Both the position numbers and the translations under genes were made by a program. The notes beneath the pieces were generated by a model, which saw nothing but the letters and a program-made list of their open reading frames with translations, was not told the origin of the DNA and made no database searches. This document shows, piece after piece, positions 8,824 to 18,358 of a DNA stretch of 64,000 nucleotides (the stretch's first letter is position 1; each line of letters opens with the position of its first letter). Source of the stretch: CAVXSP01 sp963764505 (GTDB taxonomy: Bacteria; Acidobacteriota; Vicinamibacteria; Vicinamibacterales; SCN-69-37). The stretch is from assembly GCA_963764505.1 (NCBI GenBank), contig CAVXSP010000001.1, forward strand, positions 1,922,001-1,986,000, given 5' to 3'.

Positions 8824-10265
8824 GCCCTGACCTGCTCGATCCCGTCGCGCTCATCGTGGACGACGAGCCGGGAATCCGGCAGGTGGCGAGCCGGTTCATC
8901 CAGCAGTGGGGATTCCAGGTCGTCACGGCCCGCGACGGCCGCGAGGCGATCGATCTGCTGCAGAACCGCCGGATCGACGTCGTCATGGTCGATCTCCGGA
9001 TGCCGGAAGTGGACGGTCTCGGCGTGCTGAGCGTCATCCGTGACTCGGCGCCCGACACGCGCGCGATTCTGATGACCGGACACACGACCGAGGAGACGCG
9101 CTTGGAGGCGGTCAAGCTCGGCGCGCTGGACTACCTGCCGAAGCCGCTCGACTGGCGGTACCTCGAACAGCGCTTCGCGTCGATCCGCGGCGAGATCGAA
9201 CGGCGGCAGAGCATCTTCGGCGTGGAGAGCGAGCTCGCCCGACGCCTCGAGTTCGCCGGCATGATCGGCCGCAGCGCGGTCATGACCGATCTGTTCGAGT
9301 TCATCCGCCGGCTGGCGCCGTATACGCGCGTCGCCCTCGTGACGGGCGAGACGGGCACGGGCAAGGAGCTGGTGGCGCGCGCCCTGCACGACCTCGGCCC
9401 GCGCCGCGAGCGTCGCTTCGTCGCGATCAACTGCTCGGCGGTCGTCGAGACACTGTTCGAGTCCGAGCTGTTCGGCCACGTGCGCGGCGCCTTCACCGGC
9501 GCCGTCGACCACAAGGCCGGCATGTTCGAGCAGGCGACCGGCGGCACGATCTTCCTGGACGAGATCGGCGAGCTGCCGCTGGGCGTGCAGGCGAAGCTCC
9601 TGCGCGTGCTCGAGCAGGGCGAGGTCTACCGCGTCGGGAGCGTCGAGCCGCGCCGCGTCGACGTGCACGTGATCGCGGCGACGAACCGGGATCTGCGGGT
9701 CGAGGTGAACGCCGGCCGGTTCCGGAGCGACCTCTTCTACCGGCTGAACGTCGTCGAGGTCCAGGTGCCGCCGCTGCGGGCCCGCCGCGAGGACATCCCG
9801 TACTTGACGGCATCGTTCCTGCGCGCGTCGGCGGAACGCCTCGGGAAGACAATCCAGGGCATCACGCCCTCGGCCGAGCGGCTGCTCGCGGCGGCCGACT
9901 GGCCGGGCAACGTTCGCGAGCTGCGAAACGTCATCGAACGCGCCTGCATTCTCGCCGACAGCCCGCACATCACGGAACGGGAGCTGCGACGGAGTCTGCC
10001 CGCCGACTCGCCGGCCGTCGCGCCCGAACCGCCGCCCCCCTCCGGCTCCGCGTTCTCGCTGCCCGGCCGATCGGACGACGGTCGACCGGCCCCGTACGGC
10101 GACGTCAGCCTGGCGGCCGTCAACCGCGACCACGTGCGGCGCATCCTCGAGCGTGCCGGCGGCAACAAGAAGCAGGCGGCGGAGCTGCTGGGCGTGAGCC
10201 GCCGCGCCTTCTACCGGCTGCTCAATCGACTCGACCTCGAAGACACGGTGCGGCGGCGGACGTAG
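8820..10265 (+). CDS. NtrC-family sigma-54-dependent response regulator
   Basis: About 481 residues. Receiver domain with VALIVDDEPGI, the phospho-acceptor in VVMVDLRMPEVDG, and the Lys in YLPKPLD. AAA+ domain with Walker A GETGTGKE, the sigma-54 contact loop GAFTGA, and Walker B GGTIFLDEIGELP. Fis-type helix-turn-helix at the C-terminus (KKQAAELLGVSRRAFYRLL). The GTG at 8820 overlaps the kinase stop as GTGA and has GGAG seven bases upstream; an ATG at 8805 is the alternative. It activates sigma-54 promoters in response to the upstream kinase; targets are unknown. Confidence 0.93.
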   Translation: MSPDLLDPVALIVDDEPGIRQVASRFIQQWGFQVVTARDGREAIDLLQNRRIDVVMVDLRMPEVDGLGVLSVIRDSAPDTRAILMTGHTTEETRLEAVKLGALDYLPKPLDWRYLEQRFASIRGEIERRQSIFGVESELARRLEFAGMIGRSAVMTDLFEFIRRLAPYTRVALVTGETGTGKELVARALHDLGPRRERRFVAINCSAVVETLFESELFGHVRGAFTGAVDHKAGMFEQATGGTIFLDEIGELPLGVQAKLLRVLEQGEVYRVGSVEPRRVDVHVIAATNRDLRVEVNAGRFRSDLFYRLNVVEVQVPPLRARREDIPYLTASFLRASAERLGKTIQGITPSAERLLAAADWPGNVRELRNVIERACILADSPHITERELRRSLPADSPAVAPEPPPPSGSAFSLPGRSDDGRPAPYGDVSLAAVNRDHVRRILERAGGNKKQAAELLGVSRRAFYRLLNRLDLEDTVRRRT

Positions 10266-10323
10266 GGACCGACCGGCGTCGTCCGGAAGGCGGAGCGGCC
10301 GCGGCGCGAAGTACAATCCGCCT

Positions 10324-11812
10324 GTGTCCAGCGGCTTCGAAGCGGTGATCGGCCTCGAGATTCATGCGCAGCTCCTGACCCGGACGAAGATCTTCTGCGG
10401 GTGTCCGACCGCCTTCGGCGCGGCCCCGAACACGAACGTCTGTCCGGTCTGCCTCGGCCTCCCCGGGGCGTTGCCGACAGTGAATCGCGAGGCCGTCCAC
10501 CTGGCCATGAAGGCGGCGCTGGCTCTCGGCTGCACGGTGCACGGGGTGTCGGTCTTCGCACGCAAGAACTACTTCTATCCGGACCTGCCGAAGGGCTATC
10601 AGAATCTCCCAGTACGAACGGCCGCTCGCCACCGGCGGCCGGCTGGAGCTCCAGAGCCCGCGCGGCCGCACGCTCGTGGGCATTACACGCGTCCACATGG
10701 AGGAGGACGCCGGGAAGTCGCTGCACCACGGGTTCGCGGACTCCGGACGCGCGACATACCTCGACTTCAACCGAAGCGGCGTGCCGCTCATCGAGATCGT
10801 CACCGAGCCGGACCTGCGGTCAGCGGCCGACGCCGCCGAATGCTTCAGCCGCATGCGCGAGATTCTCGTGGCGCTGCAGGTGAACGACGGAAACATGGAA
10901 GAGGGCAGCGTGCGCTGCGACGCGAACGTGTCGGTGCGTCCCGTGGGGAGCGCCAGGCTCGGCACCAAGACCGAGGTCAAGAACGTGAACTCGTTCCGCC
11001 ACCTGGAGGAGGCGCTCGAATTCGAGATTGAGCGACAGGTCGAAATCGTCGGCGGCGGCGGCGCGGTCCGGCAGGAGACGCGACTCTGGAACGGCGAGAC
11101 GGGCGAGACGATGTCGATGCGCAGCAAGGAGGAGGCGCACGACTACCGGTACTTCCCGGAGCCCGATCTGTCGCCGCTCGCCGTCGAACAGCGCTGGATT
11201 GACGCCGTTCGCGACAGCCTCCCGGAGCTGCCCGACGCCCGACGCGCGCGGTTCGTCGCGAGCTATGGGTTGAGCCCGTACGACGCCGACGTGATCGTGC
11301 GTTTCCCCGGCGCGGCCGAGTACTTCGAGGCGACCGTCGCCGCCGGCGCCTCACCCAAGGGCGCCGGCAACTGGATCCAGGGCGAGGTGCGCCGCCGCCT
11401 CAAGGAGAGCGGCGCCGAACAGATGCGGGCCGTGCCGATCGGGGCCCAGGCGCTCGCCGAGCTGATCGGGCTCACGGAGACGGGCGTCATCAGCAGTTCG
11501 GCGGCCAAGGACGTCTTCGACAAGATGTGGACGAGCGGCCGCCGCGCGCGCGCGATCGTGGACGAGGAGAAGCTGGCCCAGATCGGAGACGAGACGGCGC
11601 TGTCGGCCCTGGTGGCGGACGTGCTGGCTCGGCACGCAGATGCCGTCGCCCAGTTCCGTGCCGGGCGGTCCGCCACCCTTGGCTTCCTGGTCGGCCAGGT
11701 GATGAAGGCCAGCGGCGGCAAGGCCAATCCCAAGGTCGTGACCGAGCTGCTGAGGCGAGCGGTCGCCGCGGGGAACGCGCCGGGAAGCCAGGATGACGCG
11801 GGGAACACCTGA
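10324..11812 (+). CDS. gatB: Asp/Glu-tRNA amidotransferase subunit B (one frameshift)
   Basis: The GatB subunit of GatCAB, which converts Glu-tRNA(Gln) and Asp-tRNA(Asn) to the amide forms. The N-terminal cradle is clear (VIGLEIHAQLLTRTKIFCGC, VCPVCLGLPGALP, FYPDLPKGYQ), as are VHMEEDAGKS, RSGVPLIEIVTEPDL, KNVNSFRHLEEAL, and the C-terminal YqeY-like tail. The family sequence GYQISQYERPLA is recovered by removing one A at 10603-10604. gatA and gatC are not in the window. The GTG start has no clear ribosome site, and a TACAAT sits only six bases upstream, so a leaderless message is possible. Confidence 0.93.
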
Positions 11813-11836
11813 GATCCGTCCGGAAGAACCTTCAAG

Positions 11837-11865
11837 TTGACACAGGGCGTTTACGTGCCTACACT
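11837..11865 (+). promoter_or_regulatory. Sigma-70 promoter of the small unknown gene
   Basis: A perfect -35 TTGACA at 11837-11842 is followed by a 17-base spacer and TACACT at 11860-11865. The start codon of the downstream 104-residue gene lies 24 bases past the -10 box, leaving a short leader. This is one of the best housekeeping promoters in the window. Confidence 0.8.
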
Positions 11866-11888
11866 GGATCTCGGCTCCACTGTAAGTA

Positions 11889-12203
11889 ATGAGTTCGAAA
11901 GATCGCCTGACCAGCGTCGCCGACGTCGTCAAGGCCCGACCCCTTGCCGGTCCAACGTGTCAGTGTCTGGCAGAGTTCTTCCGCGAGGAATTCCTCAAGC
12001 ATCACCATTGTCTCGAGCGGCAGCGCGAGTACTACTCGGATATCGCGATCGCGGAAGCCGAGAGCGCGTTGAGCCGCGCGATGGAGCAGATCGAAGGCCT
12101 CTGTCAGCGGGAGGACGCCTGCGAAGTCGTCAGCCGCCTCCTTCGCCAGATCGACGCCGTGACGAAGCTGTCGGCCTGGACCGAACCTGAAACCCTCCAC
12201 TAA
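11889..12203 (+). CDS. Hypothetical 104-residue protein
   Basis: No family recognised. The product is soluble and mostly helical by composition, with Cys residues at CQC (about residue 25), HHHC (about 41), LCQ and DAC. The HHHC and CQC pairs could bind a metal but match no named motif I know. It has its own strong sigma-70 promoter just upstream and is followed closely by the glycerate kinase frame. The real start is supported by the promoter geometry rather than a ribosome site, which is weak. Expression at a good level is implied by the promoter; function is unknown. Confidence 0.72.
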   Translation: MSSKDRLTSVADVVKARPLAGPTCQCLAEFFREEFLKHHHCLERQREYYSDIAIAEAESALSRAMEQIEGLCQREDACEVVSRLLRQIDAVTKLSAWTEPETLH

Positions 12204-12363
12204 TCCTTCCGCTCTCCATCAGCATCTCGGCGCGATCGTTTCCGGAGCTCTGTCGGCTGTCGACGCTCGTCGTGCGACGGCGAGAACGCTCGCGGCGCTG
12301 CACGACGATCTTGCGCGCATCGAGCACGTCCGGCTCGTCGCCGCGGGAAAGGCGGCCATCGGC

Positions 12364-13518
12364 ATGGCCGCCGCGGCCTGGAGCGCGTTGGGCGCGCAGC
12401 TTTCGGCGGCGGTCGTCACGGCGTCGGCAGACGATTTCCGGCGGACGTCCGCACACCCGAACGCCGGCGGCGAGGCGGCGCAGTGGACGTTCTTTCCGTC
12501 ATCGCACCCGCTGCCCGATCGCGCGAGCGAGGCTGCGGGGCGCGCCGCGCTGGCGCTCGCCGGGCAGGTGCGGGGTCCGGGCGACCTCCTGCTCGTGCTC
12601 CTCTCGGGCGGCGCGTCGGCGATGTTGTGCGTCCCGGCGATGGGCATCTCGCTCGAGGACCAGCGGGCGGCCACCGCGCAGATGCTTCGGGCGGGCCTGG
12701 ATATCGGCGCCATGAACGTCGTGCGCCGGCACCTCTCCGCGATCAAGGGCGGGCAGCTCGCCGCTGCCGCGTTCCAGACGGTCACGTTGGCGATCTCCGA
12801 TGTCACCCGGCCGGCCGATGGCGATCCGCTCACCATTGGATCCGGGCCGACCGTCGGCGACGACACCACGTTCGCCGCCGCGCTGGCCGTCGTCGACGAG
12901 GCCGGGCTCCGCGGGACGTTGCCGCCGCCCGTCGTCGCGCACCTGCAGGCTGGCGCGGAGGGCAGGGCGGCGGGGCCCGTTGCGCCCGGAGATCCCAGAC
13001 TTCGGCGCAGCGCGTACTGGATCGTCACGTCGCGCCACGACGCGATGCGCGCCGCGGCCGAGACCGCACGGCAGATTGGCTACGACGCCCACGTCTTCGC
13101 CGCGGCCATCGAGGGCGAAGCGCGCCGGACACCCGGTGCGCTTCTCGGCCGGGCAGAGGCGCTGCGCCGGCCGGCCTGCGCCGTCTGGTCGGGCGAGACC
13201 ACGGTCCGGGTCGTGGGCCGGGGCAGCGGCGGACGGAACCAGGAGCTGGCGCTCGCGGCGCTCGAGCCGCTCGCGAGAATGGCGCCGGCGGCGCTGGCGA
13301 GCGTCGGGACCGACGGCATCGACGGGCCAACCGATGCGGCGGGCGCGATCGTCGACTCCGTGATGTGGAGCGCGCTCGGACCGGACCCGCGCGAGGCGTG
13401 CCGGCGCGCGCTCGATGACAATGACGCGCACCCGCTCCTCGACCGTCTCGGCGCGCTCGTCCGCACCGGCGCGACCGGCACCAATGTCGGCGACCTGGTA
13501 GTGCTGCTGCTGCCGTGA
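12364..13518 (+). CDS. Glycerate 2-kinase (MOFRL/GckA type), start unresolved
   Basis: Phosphorylates D-glycerate to 2-phosphoglycerate. Visible signatures: LLVLLSGGASAMLCVPA, ISDVTRPADGDPLTIGSGPT, the C-terminal MOFRL domain (GRGSGGRNQELALAALEPL), and GTDGIDGPTDAAGA. Coordinates begin at the first ATG, but the conserved VAAGKAAIGMA motif starts just upstream and the reading frame stays open back to 12163. That upstream stretch holds no ATG, GTG or TTG; the only near-cognate candidate seen is a CTG at 12187. The true protein therefore almost certainly starts about 50-60 residues earlier, by a non-canonical codon or through a sequence error. Confidence 0.87.
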   Translation: MAAAAWSALGAQLSAAVVTASADDFRRTSAHPNAGGEAAQWTFFPSSHPLPDRASEAAGRAALALAGQVRGPGDLLLVLLSGGASAMLCVPAMGISLEDQRAATAQMLRAGLDIGAMNVVRRHLSAIKGGQLAAAAFQTVTLAISDVTRPADGDPLTIGSGPTVGDDTTFAAALAVVDEAGLRGTLPPPVVAHLQAGAEGRAAGPVAPGDPRLRRSAYWIVTSRHDAMRAAAETARQIGYDAHVFAAAIEGEARRTPGALLGRAEALRRPACAVWSGETTVRVVGRGSGGRNQELALAALEPLARMAPAALASVGTDGIDGPTDAAGAIVDSVMWSALGPDPREACRRALDDNDAHPLLDRLGALVRTGATGTNVGDLVVLLLP

Positions 13519-13587
13519 GCGGGTCCGCCTCGGCGCCCGTGCCGATCGCCGGCGAGGGGCCCGAACCTTGGAGATACACTGACACCG

Positions 13588-15867
13588 ATGCAGAGTGAAG
13601 AACAGGTCCTGTCCGCGATCCGCGAGCGCGTCGATCATCCCGCCACGGTGCGAGAGCTGCTCCAGCTCCTCCGCATCCCGCGCGACGACCGGGCCTCCTT
13701 CAAACGAAAGTTGCGCGCACTCGTGCAGGCAGGGGAGCTGATCGAGATCCGCGGCCACCGGTTCGGGCTGCCGAACCGGATGAATCTGGTCGTCGGTCGC
13801 GTGTCGACGCACCCGCGCGGGTTCGCGTTCGTCGAAGCGGAGGCGCCGCACGACGGCGGGCCGGCGAGCATCTTCATCGCCGGCGGCAACCTCAATCAGG
13901 CGATGCACGGCGATCGGGTCGTCGTGCGGGTGGAGCACGCCGGGGCCGGGGACCGGGCCGAGGGGCGGATCGTGCGCATTCTCGAGCGCGGCGCCCAGGC
14001 CATCGTCGGCCGGTACGACGTGGACGAGTCCGGGCTCGGGTTCGTCGTGCCGTTCGACCGGCGGATCATCATGGACGTGCAGGTGCCCAAGGGCGAGTCG
14101 CGCGGCGCCGCGCCGGGCGAGATGGTGGCGGTCTCCATCACGCGCTGGCCCACGGCCGCGCGGCCGGCGATCGGCCGCGTCACCGAGGTGCTGGGGGCGC
14201 TCGACGCCCCGGGTGTCGACACCGCCGTGATCATCCGGAAGTACGGGCTGGCGGACGTTCACGGTCCGGACGCCGTGGCGGAGGCGAAGCGCCTCGGCAC
14301 GGCCGTCCGGGATCGCGACGTGCAGACGCGGACGGACTTCCGGCGCTGGCTCACCGTCACGATCGACGGCGAGCACGCGCGCGACTTCGACGACGCGATC
14401 TCGATCGATCGGCTTCCGAACGGGAACTTCTGGCTCGGCGTGCACATTGCGGACGTCGCGCACTACGTGGCCGAGGGAAGCGCGCTCGATCGGGAAGCCT
14501 ACGAGCGCGCCACGTCCGTGTACTTCCCCGAGCGCGCCGTGCACATGTTCCCCTCGGAGCTGGCAACCGGGCTCTGCAGCCTCAATCCCCACGCCGATCG
14601 GCTGGTCCAGACCTGTCTCATGGAGATCGATCGCCGGTCGGGCACGGTGCTGCGGTACGAGATCCACGACGGCGTGATCCACAGCCATGCGCGGATGACC
14701 TACACGGACGTCAACGCGATCCTGACGGAGCGGAATCCGCAGGTGATCGAGCGGTACCGGCCGCTGGTGCCCATGTTCGAGCGGATGTTCGAGCTCTTCG
14801 AGATCCTGCACACCCGGCGGCGCCGGCGCGGCTCGATCGACTTCGATCTCAAGGAATCGGAGGTCGTGCTCGACGACGCGGGCATGGTCGAGGCGATCGT
14901 GGCGGCGGAGCGGAACGTCGCGCACCGGCTCATCGAGGAGTTCATGCTCCTCGCGAACGAGACCGTGGCCTCGCACCTCGAGAAGCACGGGATCCCGTCG
15001 CTGTATCGCGTCCACGAGGAGCCGGATCCCGTGAAGGTCGAGGTCTTCGAGGAGTTCATCTCCACGCTCGGCTACTCGCTGGGCGGCGCCGCCGATCACC
15101 CGGCGCCGCGCGATTTCCAGCGCCTGGTCGAGAAGATCCGCGGCAAGCCGGAGGAGAAGCCGATCGCCTTCCTGATGCTGCGCACGATGCAGCGCGCGCG
15201 CTACGATCCGGCGAACCTCGGGCACTTCGGGCTGGCGGCCGACAGCTATACGCATTTCACGTCACCCATCCGGCGCTATCCGGACCTCGTCGTCCACCGC
15301 GTGCTCCGCGAATCGCGGCACGGCATGAGCGAGGACCGCCGCGCGGAGCTCGTCGAGGACCTGCCCGAGATCGCCCGCCACACCTCCGAGCGCGAACGCC
15401 GGGCCGCGGACGCGGAGCGGGAGCTCGTCCAGTGGAAGAAGGTCCGGTTCATGGCCGACAAGGTCGGCGACGAGTTCCAGGGCTACGTGACCGGCGTGAG
15501 CGCGTTCGGCCTCTACGTCGAGCTGGTCGAACACTTCGTCGAGGGGATGGTGCACGTCTCGACGATGGCCGACGACTACTACCGGTTCGTCGAGCGCGCG
15601 CATCTGCTGCGCGGCGAGAAGAACGCACGCACGTACCGGCTCGGCGACAAGGTCGCCGTCCAGGTCATCCGGGTCGACCTGGAGCGGCGTCAGATCGACC
15701 TCGGACTGACGGAGATTCTCGACGCGGTCCGCGAGTCGGAGAAGCATCGCGGCCCGCGGCGGAGCGCGGCACGACCGAAGCGCGAGAAGCCTCAGGGGCG
15801 CGGGAAGCGTCCCGGTCCGCGCGAGCGATCGTTCCGCAGGGCCGCGCGGAGGCGCGGAGGGAAATGA
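13588..15867 (+). CDS. rnr: Ribonuclease R
   Basis: About 759 residues, a processive 3'-5' exoribonuclease that degrades structured RNA. N-terminal winged helix (residues 18-65), cold-shock domains, the catalytic RNB domain with EHARDFDDAISIDRLPNG carrying the metal-binding Asp residues, and YTHFTSPIRRYPDL at its end. An S1 domain follows (FQGYVTGVSAFGLYVELVEH), then a Lys/Arg-rich tail of about 50 residues, as in other RNase R proteins. A TACACT lies seven bases before the ATG with no obvious ribosome site, so the message may be leaderless. It is followed by a hairpin and selB on the same strand. Confidence 0.96.
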   Translation: MQSEEQVLSAIRERVDHPATVRELLQLLRIPRDDRASFKRKLRALVQAGELIEIRGHRFGLPNRMNLVVGRVSTHPRGFAFVEAEAPHDGGPASIFIAGGNLNQAMHGDRVVVRVEHAGAGDRAEGRIVRILERGAQAIVGRYDVDESGLGFVVPFDRRIIMDVQVPKGESRGAAPGEMVAVSITRWPTAARPAIGRVTEVLGALDAPGVDTAVIIRKYGLADVHGPDAVAEAKRLGTAVRDRDVQTRTDFRRWLTVTIDGEHARDFDDAISIDRLPNGNFWLGVHIADVAHYVAEGSALDREAYERATSVYFPERAVHMFPSELATGLCSLNPHADRLVQTCLMEIDRRSGTVLRYEIHDGVIHSHARMTYTDVNAILTERNPQVIERYRPLVPMFERMFELFEILHTRRRRRGSIDFDLKESEVVLDDAGMVEAIVAAERNVAHRLIEEFMLLANETVASHLEKHGIPSLYRVHEEPDPVKVEVFEEFISTLGYSLGGAADHPAPRDFQRLVEKIRGKPEEKPIAFLMLRTMQRARYDPANLGHFGLAADSYTHFTSPIRRYPDLVVHRVLRESRHGMSEDRRAELVEDLPEIARHTSERERRAADAERELVQWKKVRFMADKVGDEFQGYVTGVSAFGLYVELVEHFVEGMVHVSTMADDYYRFVERAHLLRGEKNARTYRLGDKVAVQVIRVDLERRQIDLGLTEILDAVRESEKHRGPRRSAARPKREKPQGRGKRPGPRERSFRRAARRRGGK

Positions 15868-15871
15868 GGGG

Positions 15872-15910
15872 ATGAGGCACCGGGGCAACGGCACGGCCCC
15901 GTCTCCTCAT
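15872..15910 (+). other. Hairpin in the selB leader
   Basis: Arms 15872-15886 and 15896-15910 pair over 15 positions with three mismatches around a 9-base loop, ending 11 bases before the selB start. It could act as a weak rnr terminator, although no T-tract follows, or as a leader structure for selB. The E. coli selAB leader also has a SelB-binding hairpin; equivalence here is speculation. Confidence 0.45.
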
Positions 15911-15921
15911 GGCAGTCCGCC

Positions 15922-17871
15922 ATGCTGGTGGTAGGCACGGCCGGCCACATCGACCACGGCAAGAGCGCGCTCGTCCGGGCGCTGACCGGTACGGATCCCG
16001 ATCGGCTCAAGGAAGAGAAGGCGCGCGGGATCACGATCGATCTGGGGTTCGCGCACCTGACCCTCGGCGATTTGCAGGTGGCGTTCGTCGATGTCCCGGG
16101 ACACGAGCGATTCGTCCGCAACATGCTCGCGGGGGCCGGCGGTATCGATGCCGTGCTGCTCGTCGTGGCGGCCGACGAATCGGTCATGCCGCAGACCCGC
16201 GAGCACTTCGAGATTTGCCGGCTGCTCGGGATCTCCCGCGGTCTCGTCGTGCTCACCAAGGCGGATCTGGTCGATGCCGACACGCTCGGAATCGCCGAGC
16301 TCGACGTTCGCGAGCTCGTGCGCGGAAGCTTCCTGGCGCACGCGCCCGTGCTTCCCGTGTCGTCGAAGACCGGGGCCGGGCTCGGCCCGCTGCGCACAGC
16401 GCTGCAGGTGCTCGGCGCCGCACCGCCGTCGCCCGCCAGACCCGGCGTCGTCAGGCTGCCCGTGGACCGCGTCTTCAGCGTCAGGGGCTTCGGGACGGTC
16501 GTGACGGGGACGCTCGTGTCCGGGACGGTGGCCGAGGGGGACGAGCTGGCCGTGCTCCCCGAGCTCCGTCGGGTCCGCGTGCGCGGGCTCCAGGTACACG
16601 GCCGACCGGCCTCGCACGTCACCGCGCCGTCGCGCGCCGCGCTGAATCTGGGATCGATCGAGACGGCCGATCTCGCGCGCGGAGTGACGCTCGCGACGCC
16701 AGGCGCGATGCCGGTCACCCGCCGCGTCGACGTGCGCCTGCGGCTGATCGTCGACGTGAAGCCGCTGCTCCATGGCGCGCGCGTGCGCGTTCATCACGGC
16801 ACGGGCGAAATTTCGGCGCGCGTGGCGCTGGCGGCCATCCGCCAGGCCGGTGCCGGCGAGGCGTGGACGCCGATGAAGGCGGGCGAGCGCGGCGGGGCGG
16901 TTCCCGCAGGCGGCGAGGCATACGCCCGCCTTCGGCTGGAGCGTCCGGCCGTCCTGACGCGCGGCGACCGTTTGGTGCTGCGGACCTTCTCGCCGCCGCA
17001 GACGATCGGCGGCGCCGTCGTGCTCGACCCGGAGCCGCCGGGGAGCGGCGTGCGCCGTCCGGCCGTGCTGGCCCGGTTCCAGGGCATGGATCCCGAGGCG
17101 TCGGGCGACGCGTTCGCGCGCACCTGGATCCAGGAGGCCGGCGCTCGAGGGCTGGCGGCGGCCGATCTGATCCGGCGCGGCGGGCAGGATCCCGCTGCGG
17201 CGAACGCGCTGCTCGAGACCCTTCGGGCCGAGAGCAAAGCGGTGTCGATCGGCGAGCGGCTCGTGGATGCGGACGTCGTGGAGGCACTCGAGACGGGCGT
17301 GCAGAAGGCTCTCGAGCGCTTTCACGAGGCCCGCCCGCGCGAGCGCGGCATCCCCCGCGAATCGCTACGCGAGGCGGTCGCGCGACGCGCGCCGCCGGAG
17401 GTGTTCGATGCGGTCGTCAAGTCCCTCCTGGCGCGGCAGATCGTCGTCGGCCGCGATCGTCTCGCGCTGCGGTCGTGTGAGGCGGCGCTGGATTCAGAGA
17501 CAGAGGGCACGCGCGCGTCGGTGGAGACGATCCTGCTCGACGCCGGCCTGATGCCGCCCGACGCGGCCGGGCTGCAGGCGGCGCTGCGACTCGCGCCCGA
17601 TGCGCTCGCGCCCATCGTGCACGTGCTCGTGCGGGACCAGCGGGTGGTCCGCGTCGGCTCGCTGCTGTTCCACGCCGAGGCGCTGGCACGCCTCCGCGAG
17701 GATCTCCAGGCGATCAAGGCGCGCACCGCCAGCGCCGCGCCAGCGGAGATCGACGTCGCCACGTTCAAGGCGCGCTACGGATTGAGTCGCAAGTTCGCGA
17801 TCCCGCTGCTCGAATGGCTCGACCAGCAACGGGTCACGAGGAGGGTTGGAGATCGCCGGGTGCTTCTCTGA
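15922..17871 (+). CDS. selB: Selenocysteine-specific translation elongation factor
   Basis: About 649 residues. SelB delivers Sec-tRNA to the ribosome at UGA codons followed by a SECIS hairpin. The GTPase motifs are GTAGHIDHGKSALVRALTG, a switch region KEEKARGITIDLGFAHL, DVPGHERFVRNML and TKADL. Elongation-factor beta-barrels follow, then a long C-terminal region with winged-helix repeats (for example AEIDVATFKARYGLSRKFAI at the end) that binds the SECIS element. selA, selD, the Sec tRNA and any selenoprotein gene are not seen in the window, so they must lie elsewhere if the pathway is active. Confidence 0.95.
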   Translation: MLVVGTAGHIDHGKSALVRALTGTDPDRLKEEKARGITIDLGFAHLTLGDLQVAFVDVPGHERFVRNMLAGAGGIDAVLLVVAADESVMPQTREHFEICRLLGISRGLVVLTKADLVDADTLGIAELDVRELVRGSFLAHAPVLPVSSKTGAGLGPLRTALQVLGAAPPSPARPGVVRLPVDRVFSVRGFGTVVTGTLVSGTVAEGDELAVLPELRRVRVRGLQVHGRPASHVTAPSRAALNLGSIETADLARGVTLATPGAMPVTRRVDVRLRLIVDVKPLLHGARVRVHHGTGEISARVALAAIRQAGAGEAWTPMKAGERGGAVPAGGEAYARLRLERPAVLTRGDRLVLRTFSPPQTIGGAVVLDPEPPGSGVRRPAVLARFQGMDPEASGDAFARTWIQEAGARGLAAADLIRRGGQDPAAANALLETLRAESKAVSIGERLVDADVVEALETGVQKALERFHEARPRERGIPRESLREAVARRAPPEVFDAVVKSLLARQIVVGRDRLALRSCEAALDSETEGTRASVETILLDAGLMPPDAAGLQAALRLAPDALAPIVHVLVRDQRVVRVGSLLFHAEALARLREDLQAIKARTASAAPAEIDVATFKARYGLSRKFAIPLLEWLDQQRVTRRVGDRRVLL

Positions 17872-17916
17872 GGACGCGATGCACCCGACGCACAATCGAC
17901 GATCCCAATCGACAGC

Positions 17917-17932
17917 TCAGGGCGCGCCCTGA
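17917..17932. other. Perfect 16-base palindrome between convergent genes
   Basis: TCAGGGCGCGCCCTGA is fully self-complementary and lies between the 3' ends of selB and tatA. It has no loop and no T-tract, so it is a poor classical terminator; a protein-binding dyad is the alternative. Confidence 0.4.
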
Positions 17933-17964
17933 ATTGTAAATTGCCAACCGCAAATTGTAAGTGT
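17930..17964. repeat. AT-rich 7-base tandem repeat
   Basis: Five consecutive heptamers: TGAATTG, TAAATTG, CCAACCG, CAAATTG, TAAGTGT. The unit matches the one at 3875-3937, 14 kb away. It abuts the tatA stop codon. Confidence 0.6.
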
Positions 17965-18125
17965 CAGGCGTCCTTGTTGTCCCCGGTGCCTTCCCGTGTC
18001 GCGTCCTTGAAGTTCTTGATGCCCTTGCCGAGACCTCTGGCAAGCTCCGGCAGCCGGCTCGCACCAAAGATGAACACCAGGATGAGCAGAATGACGAGAA
18101 GCTCCGGAACGCCGATGCGGCCCAT
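17964..18125 (-). CDS. tatA: Twin-arginine translocase subunit TatA
   Basis: A 53-residue protein. Sequence begins MGRIGVPELLVILLILVFIF, the single N-terminal membrane helix, followed by the conserved FGASRLPELARGLGKGIKNF hinge and amphipathic helix and a short charged tail ending in NKDA. TatA oligomers form the pore for folded proteins bearing twin-arginine signals; the SpoIID-type lipoprotein in this window has such a signal. tatB and tatC are not adjacent. The gene converges on selB. The family pattern and a start at the only suitable ATG make this call secure. Confidence 0.93.
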   Translation of the reverse strand: MGRIGVPELLVILLILVFIFGASRLPELARGLGKGIKNFKDATREGTGDNKDA

Positions 18126-18358
18126 GTTCAAATGCTCCCGCCGGCCGGCGCCGGCAATCCATCGATTCTACCACCTTCGACGACCGGGAAACGTCACCGA
18201 ACGGCGTGCCGAGCCGGCGTCTCGGGAGACGTGCGGCCGACCGGACACGCGCGACGTCCTAACCCGGTGACGCGCTGGATGCAGGTTGCCGGCCGCAGGC
18301 CCGTCCCAGGGGCATTCCTCTTGCAAGGAAGCGATTGGCAGACCTGGTGAGTATACTG

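Noticed and set aside
12499..15255. A 918-codon minus-strand open frame opposite glycerate kinase and rnr
   Set aside because: Antisense to two well-supported enzymes; composition is that of a shadow frame.
18218..18231. Small GC-rich hairpin between tatA and tonB
   Set aside because: Six-base arms with a two-base loop are common by chance at this GC content; no T-tract.
18352..18357. TATACT as a -10 box for tonB
   Set aside because: No acceptable -35 hexamer at 16-18 bases upstream, and it nearly touches the 18359 start codon.
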